This document shows positions 24,257 through 33,644 of a stretch of DNA of 64,000 nucleotides, one piece after another. A program made the position numbers and the translations under genes. Within the stretch, counting starts at the first letter, position 1. Each line of letters begins with the position of its first letter. The DNA comes from Rhodococcus sp. B7740 (lineage in GTDB: Bacteria; Actinomycetota; Actinomycetes; Mycobacteriales; Mycobacteriaceae): contig NZ_CP010797.1 of the NCBI RefSeq assembly GCF_000954115.1, positions 2,542,001 through 2,606,000 on the forward strand. The letters are read 5' to 3'. The notes below the pieces were generated by a model. The model searched no databases, was not told where the DNA came from, and was given only the letters and a program-made list of their open reading frames with translations.

Positions 24257-25642
24257 ATGACGACCCCACAGACTTTCGCTGCACTCGGCGTACCCCAGGC
24301 CATCGCGGATGTACTCGCGAGCCAGGGCAAGACCGAGGCATTCCCCATCCAGGCCGACACCCTTCCCGACACACTGCAGGGACGCGACGTGCTCGGACGC
24401 GGAAAGACCGGCAGCGGCAAGACACTCGCCTTCTCCATCCCGATGGTCGCTCGACTCGCCGGCCAGCTCCCCGGTAACCGCAAGCCCGGCCGCCCCCGTG
24501 GTCTGATCCTCGCGCCGACGCGTGAGCTCGCCACCCAGATCGCCGTCGCGATCGAACCCCTCGCCTCCGCGTACTCGCTGAAGGTCACCACGATCTTCGG
24601 TGGTGTCTCGCAGGTCCGTCAGGTCTCCGCGCTCAAGGGTGGAGTCGACATCGTCGTGGCCTGCCCCGGTCGGCTCGAAGATTTGATGAAGCAGCGTCAC
24701 CTCACCCTCGACGGCGTTCAGATCACCGTCCTCGACGAGGCAGATCACATGGCCGACCTCGGGTTCCTGCCCGTCGTCACCCGCATCCTCGCTGCCACCC
24801 CGGACAAGGGCCAGCGCATGCTGTTCTCCGCGACCCTGGACAACGGCGTCGACAAGCTGGTCAAGCGCTTCCTGCACAACCAGATCACGCACTCCGTCGA
24901 CGAGGCCACCTCGCACGTCGAGGCCATGACGCACAGCGTGTTCGAGGTCGACGGCGTCGAAGCCAAGAAGAAGCTGGTCCACCAGCTCGCCTCCGGCACC
25001 GGACGCCGCATCCTGTTCATGCGCACCAAGCACCAGGCCCGCAAGCTCGCCAAGCAGCTCACCGACGCCGGAATCCCGTCCGTCGACCTGCACGGCAACC
25101 TCTCTCAGGCCGCACGCGACCGCAACCTCGCCGCGTTCTCGTCCGGCGAGGCTCGCGTCCTCGTCGCCACCGACGTCGCAGCTCGTGGCGTTCACGTCGA
25201 CGACGTCCAGCTCGTCGTCCACGTCGATCCCCCGGCCGAGCACAAGGCGTACCTGCACCGTTCCGGCCGGACCGCACGCGCGGGAAGCGCCGGAGACGTC
25301 GTGACCGTCGTCCTGCCCGAGCAGCGCAAGGACACCGCAGTACTGCTGCGCAAGGCCGACATCAAGGTCACGCCCATTCGCGTCACCGCCGACTCGCCCG
25401 CCGTGGCGAACCTCGTCGGCGAGCAGGCTCGTTACGTCCAGCCCGCGCCGAAGGCCGAGCAGGCACCGGCTCGCACCGCGAATCCTCGCAACAGCAACAA
25501 CGCGCGACGCGGCGGCCCGGCCCGCAGTGGTGGTCAGCCCCGCAGTGGTGGACAGCCGCGCAGCGGTGGACAGCCCCGCAGCGGTGGTGGCGGCCACAGC
25601 CGTCGCGCAGCAGGACCGGCCACGAGCCAGCGCAGCCGCTGA
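24257..25642 (+). CDS. DEAD-box RNA helicase (RhlE/CsdA-like)
   Basis: 461 residues from ATG 24257. Q-motif TFAALGVPQAI ... FPIQADTLP; motif I GKTGSGKT; Ia PTRELATQ; Ib and GG in the middle; motif II VLDEADH (D-E-A-D); motif III SAT; motifs IV-VI in LFMRTKHQ, ATDVAARGVH and HRSGRTARAG. The C-terminal 70 residues are an RG-rich tail with three tandem SGGQPR units, likely RNA binding. It unwinds structured RNA during ribosome assembly or decay, often at low temperature. Confidence 0.94.
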   Translation: MTTPQTFAALGVPQAIADVLASQGKTEAFPIQADTLPDTLQGRDVLGRGKTGSGKTLAFSIPMVARLAGQLPGNRKPGRPRGLILAPTRELATQIAVAIEPLASAYSLKVTTIFGGVSQVRQVSALKGGVDIVVACPGRLEDLMKQRHLTLDGVQITVLDEADHMADLGFLPVVTRILAATPDKGQRMLFSATLDNGVDKLVKRFLHNQITHSVDEATSHVEAMTHSVFEVDGVEAKKKLVHQLASGTGRRILFMRTKHQARKLAKQLTDAGIPSVDLHGNLSQAARDRNLAAFSSGEARVLVATDVAARGVHVDDVQLVVHVDPPAEHKAYLHRSGRTARAGSAGDVVTVVLPEQRKDTAVLLRKADIKVTPIRVTADSPAVANLVGEQARYVQPAPKAEQAPARTANPRNSNNARRGGPARSGGQPRSGGQPRSGGQPRSGGGGHSRRAAGPATSQRSR

Positions 25643-25653
25643 TCTCGGCCTGA

Positions 25654-25688
25654 GCGCGGAAAGTCCTCCTTACGAGGGCTTTCCGCGC
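25654..25688. terminator. Bidirectional terminator overlapping the MFS 3' end
   Basis: A 15-bp stem with one G-T pair (GCGCGGAAAG-T-CCTC / GAGG-G-CTTTCCGCGC) around a 5-nt loop, with TTT after it on the plus strand. It starts 12 bp after the helicase stop and extends 19 bp into the last codons of the convergent MFS gene. Confidence 0.75.
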
Positions 25689-26935
25689 TTTGCTGTTCTC
25701 ACACTCACCACGGCCGCAACCGCGCAGAGACCCGCTGCGCCGAACCACGCCATCGTGTATTCACCGGTCGCGTCCCGCACGACGCCTGCGACGACCGACG
25801 CGATACCCGCACCGATCTGATGTGAGGCGAACACCCAGCCGAACACCAGCGAGCCTCGGTCGCCGAACACCTCGAAACACAGCGCAATAGTGGGCGGAAC
25901 CGTTGCCACCCAATCCAATCCGTAGATCACCACGAAGATGACGATCGACGGCTGGATGGTCGCGGACAGCAACCACGGCAGGAACAGCAACGACACTCCG
26001 CGAAACCCGTAGTACGCCGCCAACAGGTAGCGAGGGTCGACGCGATCGGTCAACCAACCCGATGCGATCGTTCCGACGATGTCGAAGATCCCGACCACCG
26101 CCAGCAGACCTGCAGCGGTGGTCTCGTGCATTCCGTGGTCGTGCGCCGACGGGATGAAGTGAGTTCCGATGAGGCCGTTGGTCGTTGCGCCACAGATCGC
26201 GAAGCCCACCACCAGAGCCCAGAAGGTTCGGACCCGGCTCGCGTCGCGCAACGCCTGTATCGCGGCCCTGGCGGGGTTCACCGTCGACTCCACGACGACC
26301 GCTGTGTAATCCTCCGGCGCTCCGTAGGGGGTCACGCCGATGTCCGCCGGCATGTTGCGCAGCCACCGCAGGACGAAGGGCACCACGATCAGCGACCCGC
26401 CTGCGATGAGGAACGAGGCGGCGCGCCAGCCGGACCTGTCGACGAGCTGAGCGATCAGGGGCAGAAAGATCAGCTGCCCCGTCGCACTGCCTGCCGTCAG
26501 GATTCCCGACACGAGCCCACGCCGCTGCACGAACCACCGATTGGTCACCACCGCCGCGAAGACGAGGGCCATCGATCCGGTACCCAGGCCGATCATGACG
26601 CCCCAGGTCAGTACCAACTGCCATGCCTGGGTCACGAACACACTCAGAGCGCTGCCTGCCGCCACGACGATCAACGCCGTCGATGTCACCGCCCGGATTC
26701 CGAAGCGTTCCATCAGGGCCGCAGCGAACGGCGCAGTCAATCCGAACAGCACGAGGTTGACGCCCACCGCCAGCGACAGCATCGACCGCGGCCAGCCGAA
26801 CTCGTCCTGCAGCGGCACCATCAGCACGCTCGGTGCCGCCCGGAAGCCCGCTGCGCCGACCAGAGCGAGGAATGCCACGGCGGCAACGATCCAGGCCGGG
26901 TGAATCCGCCTGCGCGTCCTGATCTCGGAAGTCAC
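25670..26935 (-). CDS. MFS transporter
   Basis: 421 residues from GTG 26935 (an earlier in-frame stretch overlaps the divergent ECF gene's leader and looks non-coding). Twelve hydrophobic segments are likely, with the A-motif-like ALMERFGIRAV between helices 2 and 3 and GWLTDRVDPRY in the second half. It resembles monocarboxylate/oxalate-type MFS carriers. The substrate is not evident. The starts of this gene and the ECF gene are only 39 bp apart. Confidence 0.85.
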   Translation of the reverse strand: MTSEIRTRRRIHPAWIVAAVAFLALVGAAGFRAAPSVLMVPLQDEFGWPRSMLSLAVGVNLVLFGLTAPFAAALMERFGIRAVTSTALIVVAAGSALSVFVTQAWQLVLTWGVMIGLGTGSMALVFAAVVTNRWFVQRRGLVSGILTAGSATGQLIFLPLIAQLVDRSGWRAASFLIAGGSLIVVPFVLRWLRNMPADIGVTPYGAPEDYTAVVVESTVNPARAAIQALRDASRVRTFWALVVGFAICGATTNGLIGTHFIPSAHDHGMHETTAAGLLAVVGIFDIVGTIASGWLTDRVDPRYLLAAYYGFRGVSLLFLPWLLSATIQPSIVIFVVIYGLDWVATVPPTIALCFEVFGDRGSLVFGWVFASHQIGAGIASVVAGVVRDATGEYTMAWFGAAGLCAVAAVVSVRTAKRGKPS

Positions 26936-26974
26936 GGTGACATTGTGCGCCTTGTCGGCTGGCACACTGGAGCG

Positions 26975-29005
26975 GTGACCGTCAGCTCTTCCCACACGAC
27001 CAAGTCAGGGCCCCTCGGTCCGCAGGAGATGGCGACCGCTGCCGTCATGAGCAGCTTCACCGTCGCCCTGACGGTGATCGGTGTGCTGGTGCCGATGGCG
27101 GCGATCCTTCAGGTCGTCGCGGCGATTCCCATGTCGGTGGTCGCGCTCCGGTATCGAACGCGCGCACTGGTCACCTCCGCGGTCGCCGGCACCCTCGTCG
27201 GATTCGTCGCGGCCGGCACCCAGACGGCCATCACCGTCGCCAGCGCCGCTCTACTGGGCGGCCTGGTCGGGCGGGCCAAGCGCAAGAAGCAAGGACTGTT
27301 CGGCGTTCTCGTCACCTCGATGGTCGTCGGGCCGGCACTCGGAGCGTTGACCGTGCTGATGCTCCTCATCCTCGTTCCGCTGCGAGAGCTGTTCCTCGAG
27401 ACTCTCCGCAACACGTTCGAGGGCATTTCACGACTGCTCGAGCGCACATCGGCACTGCAAGGCGTTGCCGACGTGATCCGCACCGGCTCCACGACCGTGC
27501 TCGACAATTGGTGGTGGTGGGCAGGCGGATCGATCGCCTTCGGCATCGTCACCGGAACGCTGTTCGCATGGCTCATTCTCACCGCGATCCTCGACCGGCT
27601 CTCCACCATTCCCACCCCCGAGCCGCTGGCCCCCAGCACCGACGACGAGATCGGGCCGCTGCCGGTCACGCTCACCGCGGTGGGATTCCGCTACCCGGGA
27701 AGCACGACGTTCGCGCTGACCGGCGTCGACCTCCGCATCGAGACCGGCGAATTCGTGGCAATCGTCGGCCACAACGGTTCCGGCAAATCGACGCTGACCC
27801 GAATCCTCGCCGGCCTCGAACCGTCGGAGGGAACCGTGGACAGGCCCGGCTCGACCGGTCTCGGACGGTACGGCGGCACCGCGGTGGTGCTGCAACGCCC
27901 CGAAAGCCAGATCCTCGGCACCCGCGTCGCCGACGACGTGGTGTGGGGACTGCCTCCCGGCGACTCACGCCCCGACGTGGGGGCCCTGCTCGACGAGGTC
28001 GGCCTCGGCGGCATGGGGGCGCGCGACACTGCCTCCCTGTCCGGCGGCGAAATGCAGCGACTGGCCGTCGCCGCCGCACTCGCTCGCCGTCCGGCACTTC
28101 TCATCGCGGACGAGGCAACCGCGATGATCGACGCCTCCGGGCGCGAACATCTGGTCTCGCTCCTCGCCGAACTACCACGCAGGCACGAGATGTCGGTCGT
28201 GCTCGTCACCCATCACGTCTCGGAGACCGTTGCTGCGGACCGAGTCGTACATCTGCACGAGGGCTACCAGGTGCAGTACGACACCGCCTGGATGCACGCT
28301 CGAACGGACAATCCGACTGCGCTGCACGATAATTCGAGTGAACGACTCCTCGAACTGAGCGGGGTCGAGCACACGTACAACCGCCGCACCCCCTGGGCGC
28401 AGGTAGCCCTGAACGGCGTCGACATCACCGTCAAACGTGGTGAGGGTGTGCTGGTTCTCGGTGGCAACGGTTCGGGCAAATCCACACTCGCCTGGATCAT
28501 GGCCGGCCTCACCGGCCCGACCGGCGGCACCGCCCAGCTCGGCGGCAAGGCGATGACCTCACGCGTCGGCGATGTCGGGCTCGCGTTTCAGCACTCCCGC
28601 CTGCAGTTGCAGCGGCGCACCGTCTCCGAGGACATCGCGGCCGCCGCCGGCCCCGAAACAGGCTCTGCCACAGTGTCGGCCGCGATGGATGCCGTCGGCC
28701 TCGACAGATCGTTGGCCGCTCGCGACATCGATTCGCTCAGTGGTGGTCAGATGCGACGCGTCGTGTTGGCGGGGCTCATTGCGCGTCGACCTCGAATGCT
28801 GGTTCTCGACGAGCCACTGGCCGGGCTCGACCCTCCCGGACGCGACGACATCATCGGTGTTCTCGCCGGACTGCGCGATCGCGGAGTCGCCATCGTCGTG
28901 ATCTCGCACGACGTGGACGGAATGGACACCGTCTGCAGCCGCACCATCACGATGGCCGACGGCCACATCGTCTCCGATTCGATCCTGGGGAGCGTGCACT
29001 CGTGA
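26975..29005 (+). CDS. Fused ECF transporter: membrane S-like domain plus two ATPases
   Basis: 676 residues from GTG 26975. Residues 1 to about 215 contain five or six membrane helices like an ECF substrate-binding component. About 230-440 is ATPase 1 (Walker A GHNGSGKST, signature LSGGEMQ, LIADEATAMID). About 455-676 is ATPase 2 (Walker A GGNGSGKST, LSGGQMR, LVLDEPLAGLD). It matches the layout of mycobacterial Rv2326c, with the EcfT gene following by a 4-bp overlap. It would import a vitamin-like substrate, identity unknown. Fusion of S and both A subunits is notable. Confidence 0.88.
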   Translation: MTVSSSHTTKSGPLGPQEMATAAVMSSFTVALTVIGVLVPMAAILQVVAAIPMSVVALRYRTRALVTSAVAGTLVGFVAAGTQTAITVASAALLGGLVGRAKRKKQGLFGVLVTSMVVGPALGALTVLMLLILVPLRELFLETLRNTFEGISRLLERTSALQGVADVIRTGSTTVLDNWWWWAGGSIAFGIVTGTLFAWLILTAILDRLSTIPTPEPLAPSTDDEIGPLPVTLTAVGFRYPGSTTFALTGVDLRIETGEFVAIVGHNGSGKSTLTRILAGLEPSEGTVDRPGSTGLGRYGGTAVVLQRPESQILGTRVADDVVWGLPPGDSRPDVGALLDEVGLGGMGARDTASLSGGEMQRLAVAAALARRPALLIADEATAMIDASGREHLVSLLAELPRRHEMSVVLVTHHVSETVAADRVVHLHEGYQVQYDTAWMHARTDNPTALHDNSSERLLELSGVEHTYNRRTPWAQVALNGVDITVKRGEGVLVLGGNGSGKSTLAWIMAGLTGPTGGTAQLGGKAMTSRVGDVGLAFQHSRLQLQRRTVSEDIAAAAGPETGSATVSAAMDAVGLDRSLAARDIDSLSGGQMRRVVLAGLIARRPRMLVLDEPLAGLDPPGRDDIIGVLAGLRDRGVAIVVISHDVDGMDTVCSRTITMADGHIVSDSILGSVHS

Positions 29006-29739
29006 CCACCGTCGTACTGCGTCAGGTCCCACGATTCTCACCAATCCACCGCCTGTGGGCCGGCACCAAACTCGTCGCCGTACTGCTGCTGAGCATCACT
29101 CTCGTCGTGGCACCGACGTGGCCCGCCCTCGGGATCGTGTTCGCACTGTTGGTCTTCGCCGCGATCGTCGCGCACGTCCCGATCACCGCAGTGCCGCGTC
29201 CACCGTGGTGGATCTGGGCACTGTTCGGAGTGGGCGCACTGATCAACCTGCCGATCGGAGGCACAGCAGTACTGGTGTACCTGCGCGCGACGCTCTTCAT
29301 CTTCGTCCTGCTCGGCGCATCGATGATGATCGGCTGGACCACCTCGATGAGCGACATCGCACCTGCGGTCTCCAAACTGGGCACGCCGCTGAAGAAGCTG
29401 AAGTTGCCGGTCGACGAGTGGGCCGTCGCCGTGGCTCTGAGCCTGCGGTCGCTTCCGCTGCTGATCGAGGAGATGCGCACCCTGAACGCGGCTCGACGCC
29501 TGCGCCCCAAGCCGGTCGTCAACAGCGCCTCGGACAATTCCCTGGTCGACATCGTCACGACGGTGATGTCGGTTGCCATCAGACGGGCCGACGAAATGGG
29601 TGGGGCCATCACCGCCCGCGGAGGCACCGGAATGATCACCGCAACCGAGGCACGGTTCAAGGCCTCCGACGCGGTGACGCTGACCGTGGTGACTCTCGCG
29701 TGCGCCGCAGCCATCGCGATCAGTGTCCTGTGGAGCTGA
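29002..29739 (+). CDS. ECF transporter transmembrane subunit (EcfT, CbiQ family)
   Basis: 245 residues from GTG 29002, overlapping the ATPase stop by GTGA. Several N-terminal membrane helices are followed by the cytoplasmic coupling helices of the family, with Ala-Arg-Gly-like motifs in LNAARRLRPKP and ITARGGTG. It corresponds to mycobacterial Rv2325c and couples ATP hydrolysis to toppling of the S domain. Confidence 0.88.
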   Translation: MTTVVLRQVPRFSPIHRLWAGTKLVAVLLLSITLVVAPTWPALGIVFALLVFAAIVAHVPITAVPRPPWWIWALFGVGALINLPIGGTAVLVYLRATLFIFVLLGASMMIGWTTSMSDIAPAVSKLGTPLKKLKLPVDEWAVAVALSLRSLPLLIEEMRTLNAARRLRPKPVVNSASDNSLVDIVTTVMSVAIRRADEMGGAITARGGTGMITATEARFKASDAVTLTVVTLACAAAIAISVLWS

Positions 29740-29740
29740 G

Positions 29741-31396
29741 CTACCCGCCCGCGAGACGTTCGGTGCGCGAGTTCAAGGCCTTGACGAACACGTCCGGGAT
29801 GTCTCGCGGATCCTCCGCCACATAACTCGTTCCGCCGGTTGCAGCCGAGATCTGTTGCAGTGCAACGGGATCGGCGTCGCCGGTGACGCCGACGGTGATG
29901 ATCACGATGGGCCGCACCGGATCCTGTTCCTTCTGCAGCGTTGCCAGCAGCTGATCGAGGGAGATACTGCCCTCGTCTTCGTTGGCTCCGTCGGTCAGGA
30001 TGATGACGCTGTTGACGTAATCGGGGTCGTATCCCTCCTTGACCCGCCGGAACGCAGCCAAGGTGGTGTCGTAGAGCCCTGTTCCGCCTCCGACGAGAGC
30101 TGGAAGACCTCGGATCGAATCGAGAATGGCGTCGCGCTGCGACTTTCCGTTGAAGGTACCGTCGGCCTTGCCCATCGGCACCAGCTCGCGGTAGTCCTGT
30201 TTTCCGCCACCGAGGCCGATCGAGAATGCCCAGAGGCCCATTTCCGTCTGGTCGCTGAACAGCGAGTTGGCACCGACGGATGCGTCGACGGTGAGTGCGA
30301 TACGTGTCGAGTCGCCCGACTTCGCGGCCATCGAACCCGAGACGTCCTCGACCACGAGCGTGCGCAGCGGCAGCGCCAGGACGGCCCAGTCTCGCAATGT
30401 CGTTTCGATGGACAGCGGGTTCTTGATCTCGAGCGACGCCACCGATCCGACGCCTCGGCCGTCGGGTAGTGGTGTGCCACTCGACGTTCGGAACCCGGCT
30501 GCGACCAAGGTGTCGGTGGCCGACGTAGTGGCGAGCACCGAGGCCAACGCCGCTCCTGCCTTCTTCACGCGGTCGTACTCGGGTCCGGCCGGTGCCGTGA
30601 CGGCCAGTGGGTAGTTGAGGAAGTAGCTCCCGGTCGGCGGAACCGACTCGGTCAACTCCGATCCCGGATTGTCGGCCTCGTACGCCAGCAGCGCCTGCTC
30701 GGTGGCCACGCTGGTGCCGCCGTCCGTGGCCACCTGGGCCACCAGATCCGGGGTGTCGTGTGGGGCGTCCGCGATCCGTCCGAAGTCCTGCGCCATGGGC
30801 ACCAGTGCCGCCGACACGGCCTTGGCGTCGGAAATGGCCACCTCGGATTCGGCCAGTGCACCGAGGATCGCGGCATTCGAGGCGCTGCTGGTCAGGGGGT
30901 CACCGATGCGTTGACCGGGAAGTTGGAGCACGCTGAGCCAGGTATCGGTCACCGGCACGGCATCGGATTTCGAGACCAGGACCGGCAGCGTGTTCGCGAC
31001 CGAGGCCTTGGCCAGCTCGGGAAGTGCCCCGGTCGAGCGCAGGGTCTTGAGCAGCCACAGCGTCGAATCCGGGATCCACAGATCCGGACGCTCGTCATCG
31101 GTTCCGGCGATTTCGGTGGCCGTATCGGTGGGGCGTTCGGGACGGACCTCGAAGTTCACGCAACCGCGCTCGACCTCGCCTGCCTGCGAGACGATCTGCT
31201 GCACCGGTTCGGCGATCGACATGTCCACCGCCAGCGAGACCGTGTCGAGGGAATCGCAGGTGTCCGCACCGGATGCGCGTACGGCCTGCACTCCGAACCA
31301 ACTGCCGACCACGACGACGACTGCCACCAGCGCGAGCACCGACCAGGTCGCGGCCGAACCGAACCGGCGCGGACTACCGCTGTGACGTCCCGACAT
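29741..31396 (-). CDS. Membrane-anchored substrate-binding + VWA protein, copy A
   Basis: 551 residues from ATG 31396. The N-terminus is MSGRHSGSPRRFG, then one membrane helix (about 20-40). A periplasmic binding-protein-like domain follows (about 50-330) with PDLWIPDSTLWLLKTL. The C-terminal VWA domain has the MIDAS motif DVSGSM near residue 350, plus TGLYDTTLAAF and ILTDGANED. It shares its whole plan with the next gene. Known only as 'substrate-binding and VWA domain' proteins of actinobacteria; function unknown. It converges with ecfT, one bp apart. Confidence 0.88.
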   Translation of the reverse strand: MSGRHSGSPRRFGSAATWSVLALVAVVVVVGSWFGVQAVRASGADTCDSLDTVSLAVDMSIAEPVQQIVSQAGEVERGCVNFEVRPERPTDTATEIAGTDDERPDLWIPDSTLWLLKTLRSTGALPELAKASVANTLPVLVSKSDAVPVTDTWLSVLQLPGQRIGDPLTSSASNAAILGALAESEVAISDAKAVSAALVPMAQDFGRIADAPHDTPDLVAQVATDGGTSVATEQALLAYEADNPGSELTESVPPTGSYFLNYPLAVTAPAGPEYDRVKKAGAALASVLATTSATDTLVAAGFRTSSGTPLPDGRGVGSVASLEIKNPLSIETTLRDWAVLALPLRTLVVEDVSGSMAAKSGDSTRIALTVDASVGANSLFSDQTEMGLWAFSIGLGGGKQDYRELVPMGKADGTFNGKSQRDAILDSIRGLPALVGGGTGLYDTTLAAFRRVKEGYDPDYVNSVIILTDGANEDEGSISLDQLLATLQKEQDPVRPIVIITVGVTGDADPVALQQISAATGGTSYVAEDPRDIPDVFVKALNSRTERLAGG

Positions 31397-31488
31397 CGAT
31401 GCAACCCCCTGCTCGGCCCCCAGCTGCACTCACGAATGCAACCGCACGCACACTCAGAAGTGACGCGACGCACAGCATAGTAGCCTCC

Positions 31489-33120
31489 TCAGCGACCGGA
31501 GCGACTTCTGAGCGCATTGACGAACACGTTGGGGATCTCCGCAGGATTTCGTGCGACGAAGCTCGTACCGCCCGTGGCTGCCGAAATTTGTTGCAGTACA
31601 CCGGCATCCGCATCGTCGGTGATTCCGATGGTGACGATGACGACCGGCTTGGACGGGTCCTGTTCGGCTCGCAGAGTCGACAGCAGCTCGTCGAGCGAGA
31701 TGCTGTCGGGGTCCTCGTTGGTGCCGTCGGTGAGGATGATGACGCTGTTCACCGCATCGGGGTCGTAGCCCTGCTGCACGGTGCGGAACGCGGCCAACGT
31801 GGTGTCGTACAACCCGGTACCACCCCCGACCAGGGACGGCAGCGTTCGGGTCTGCTGCAACAGCACCTCACGCTGAGTGGTGTTGCCGACCTGCTCGTCC
31901 ATTCGCCGGATCGGTGCCAGCTCACGGTAGTCCTGATCGCCACCGCCGAGTCCGATCGAGAACGCCCACAACCCCATCGACGCGTTGTCGGGGAACAGCC
32001 GATTTCCGGTCTCACTGGCCTGCACCGTCATGGCGATACGTGAATTCGCCCCGGCGCTGTAGTTCATCGATCCGGAGACATCCTCCATCACCAACGCCCG
32101 CGACGGGAGCGCCAGGATCTGGTACTGACGCAACGTCGATTCGGCGGCCTGTTGATCGGCAATCGTCAGGGGCGTGACGTCCCCGATCCCGCGATCGGAA
32201 TCGAGCGGGGCCATGTCTGCGGAGCGGAACCCGGCGTCGGACAGAGCCTGCTGCCCCTGTTCGGATTGAATGGCCGTGGCCAGTGCCGTCCCGACGGACT
32301 TCGCGGTCTCGTGTCGATCGCCCGCGGGTTCGGTCACCGCCAGCGGAAAGTTCAGGAAGAAGGCACCGGTCGGCGGAGCCGTCGCGCCGAGTTCGACGTT
32401 CTTGTCCTGCTGGTAGTCCAGGTAGGCCTGCTCGGACACCACCGCGACTCCCCCGTCGGCGACCAGATCGTCGAGGCGCACCGTCGGATCGGCCTCGCCG
32501 CGAGTGGCGGCCTGAGCCTGAGCGATGGGGACGAGCGCCGCCGAGACCGAGTCGAGCGCGGTCTCGTCCGATCCGGCCTCGGCCACCGCGCCCAGGATGG
32601 CCGCGTCGGACGTGGTGTTGGCCAACGGATTACCGATGCGCAGACCTTCGAGCTTCAAGGCAGTGAGCCAGGTGTCGAAGAACGGCACCTCGTCCTTGCG
32701 TGCCGCGAGCACGGCGGGGGTAGCCGCCACCGATTGACTCGCCAAGTCGATCAACGACGCAGTGGACCGCACCGTCTTGCCGATCCACAGTGACGAATCG
32801 GGAACCCAGAGCGAGGGCACGTCGTCGCCCTTGGCCACCGCGGCCGAGACCTGACCCGACTCGGTGGCGGTGACCTCGACGGCGGCGCAACCCAACTCCT
32901 CCGACGAGGTGTTGTCGACGATCTGCTGCAACACGGGTGCGATCGCCGGATCCGCGGCCAGCGAGTAGGCCTCGGGATCACCGCACTCGGAACCGAAGGC
33001 CTTCAGACCGACGAACACTCCGCCGCCGAGAACCAGCAACAGAACAACGGCCACGATGCCGTACTTGGCCATGCCCCTACTGCGCGAGGTGGACGACGGG
33101 GCACTGTGTCTACCGGGCAT
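31489..33120 (-). CDS. Membrane-anchored substrate-binding + VWA protein, copy B
   Basis: 543 residues from ATG 33120, starting MPGRHSAPSSTSRSRG, with one membrane helix at about 20-42. The binding-protein-like domain repeats SLWVPDSSLWIGKTV, then NPLANTTSDAAILGA, and the VWA domain repeats DVSGSM and TGLYDTTLAAF. Spacing and order match copy A, so this is a tandem duplication. The 92-bp gap between the copies is short enough for one operon, with SRPBCC upstream of both. No cognate permease was seen. Confidence 0.88.
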   Translation of the reverse strand: MPGRHSAPSSTSRSRGMAKYGIVAVVLLLVLGGGVFVGLKAFGSECGDPEAYSLAADPAIAPVLQQIVDNTSSEELGCAAVEVTATESGQVSAAVAKGDDVPSLWVPDSSLWIGKTVRSTASLIDLASQSVAATPAVLAARKDEVPFFDTWLTALKLEGLRIGNPLANTTSDAAILGAVAEAGSDETALDSVSAALVPIAQAQAATRGEADPTVRLDDLVADGGVAVVSEQAYLDYQQDKNVELGATAPPTGAFFLNFPLAVTEPAGDRHETAKSVGTALATAIQSEQGQQALSDAGFRSADMAPLDSDRGIGDVTPLTIADQQAAESTLRQYQILALPSRALVMEDVSGSMNYSAGANSRIAMTVQASETGNRLFPDNASMGLWAFSIGLGGGDQDYRELAPIRRMDEQVGNTTQREVLLQQTRTLPSLVGGGTGLYDTTLAAFRTVQQGYDPDAVNSVIILTDGTNEDPDSISLDELLSTLRAEQDPSKPVVIVTIGITDDADAGVLQQISAATGGTSFVARNPAEIPNVFVNALRSRSGR

Positions 33121-33131
33121 GGCGCGACCTG

Positions 33132-33563
33132 TCAGGCGTAGATCTTGACGAACGTCTTCAACGAGTTCTCGATGTCGCCCTTGAGAGCGCGTGCGACGCC
33201 GGAGCCGATCGGACCGAACAGCGGCGCGCCGCCGAGGTTGATGTCGATGGTGATCTCGGAACCGTCACCCTTGGATTTCACGGACATGTTCAGACCGATC
33301 TTGACCCCGCCCTTGCCGTTGCCCTTGAGCTCGAGCTTCTTGGGCGGGTCGTAGGACTCGATCTTCCAGGACACGCGGTTGCGCATGCCCTTCACGCTGG
33401 CGACGGAGTCCAGGGTGGTGCCGACGGCCAGCTGCTCGGGCAGCTCACCGCGCCACGCTTCGTGGATGGAGAGCCACTGCTCGTAGCCGGACAGATCGGA
33501 CGCGTGCGCCCACGTCTGCTCGGGGGTCAGCGGGACGTCGAGGGAAACCTTCAGCTTGGCCAC
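33132..33563 (-). CDS. SRPBCC protein, Rv0910-like
   Basis: 143 residues. It reads as a close relative of M. tuberculosis Rv0910: DVPLTPEQTWAHASDLSGYEQW, the VKGMRNRVSWKI segment and the C-terminal GGAPLFGPIGSGVARALK. Rv0910 was proposed to be the toxin of an Rv0909-Rv0910 pair (established claim for Mtb). Here the Rv0909-like gene is 9.3 kb away, so toxin action is not implied. The gene is 11 bp upstream of VWA copy B, which suggests operon membership. Confidence 0.85.
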   Translation of the reverse strand: MAKLKVSLDVPLTPEQTWAHASDLSGYEQWLSIHEAWRGELPEQLAVGTTLDSVASVKGMRNRVSWKIESYDPPKKLELKGNGKGGVKIGLNMSVKSKGDGSEITIDINLGGAPLFGPIGSGVARALKGDIENSLKTFVKIYA

Positions 33564-33592
33564 AGCAGGGATGGTAACCGTTGAACGAAAAA

Positions 33593-33622
33593 TGCCCGTG
33601 TGAGGCCTTGCTCACACGGGCA
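33593..33622 (-). terminator. Intrinsic terminator after the acetate symporter
   Basis: A 12-bp perfect stem TGCCCGTGTGAG / CTCACACGGGCA (33593-33604 and 33611-33622) with a 6-nt loop. On the minus strand it is followed by a TTTTTCG run, so it ends the symporter transcript before the SRPBCC start. Confidence 0.85.
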
Positions 33623-33644
33623 CTTTCGATGGAGCCTGGATCGG

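Noticed and set aside
25522..25590. Tandem repeat in the helicase 3' end as a possible CRISPR or mobile repeat
   Set aside because: It is in frame, encodes repeated SGGQPR units in an RNA-binding tail and has no spacers.
24002..25597. 531-codon minus-strand frame opposite the DEAD-box helicase
   Set aside because: Composition is a mirror of the helicase codons and there is no motif; the opposite strand has a full set of helicase motifs.
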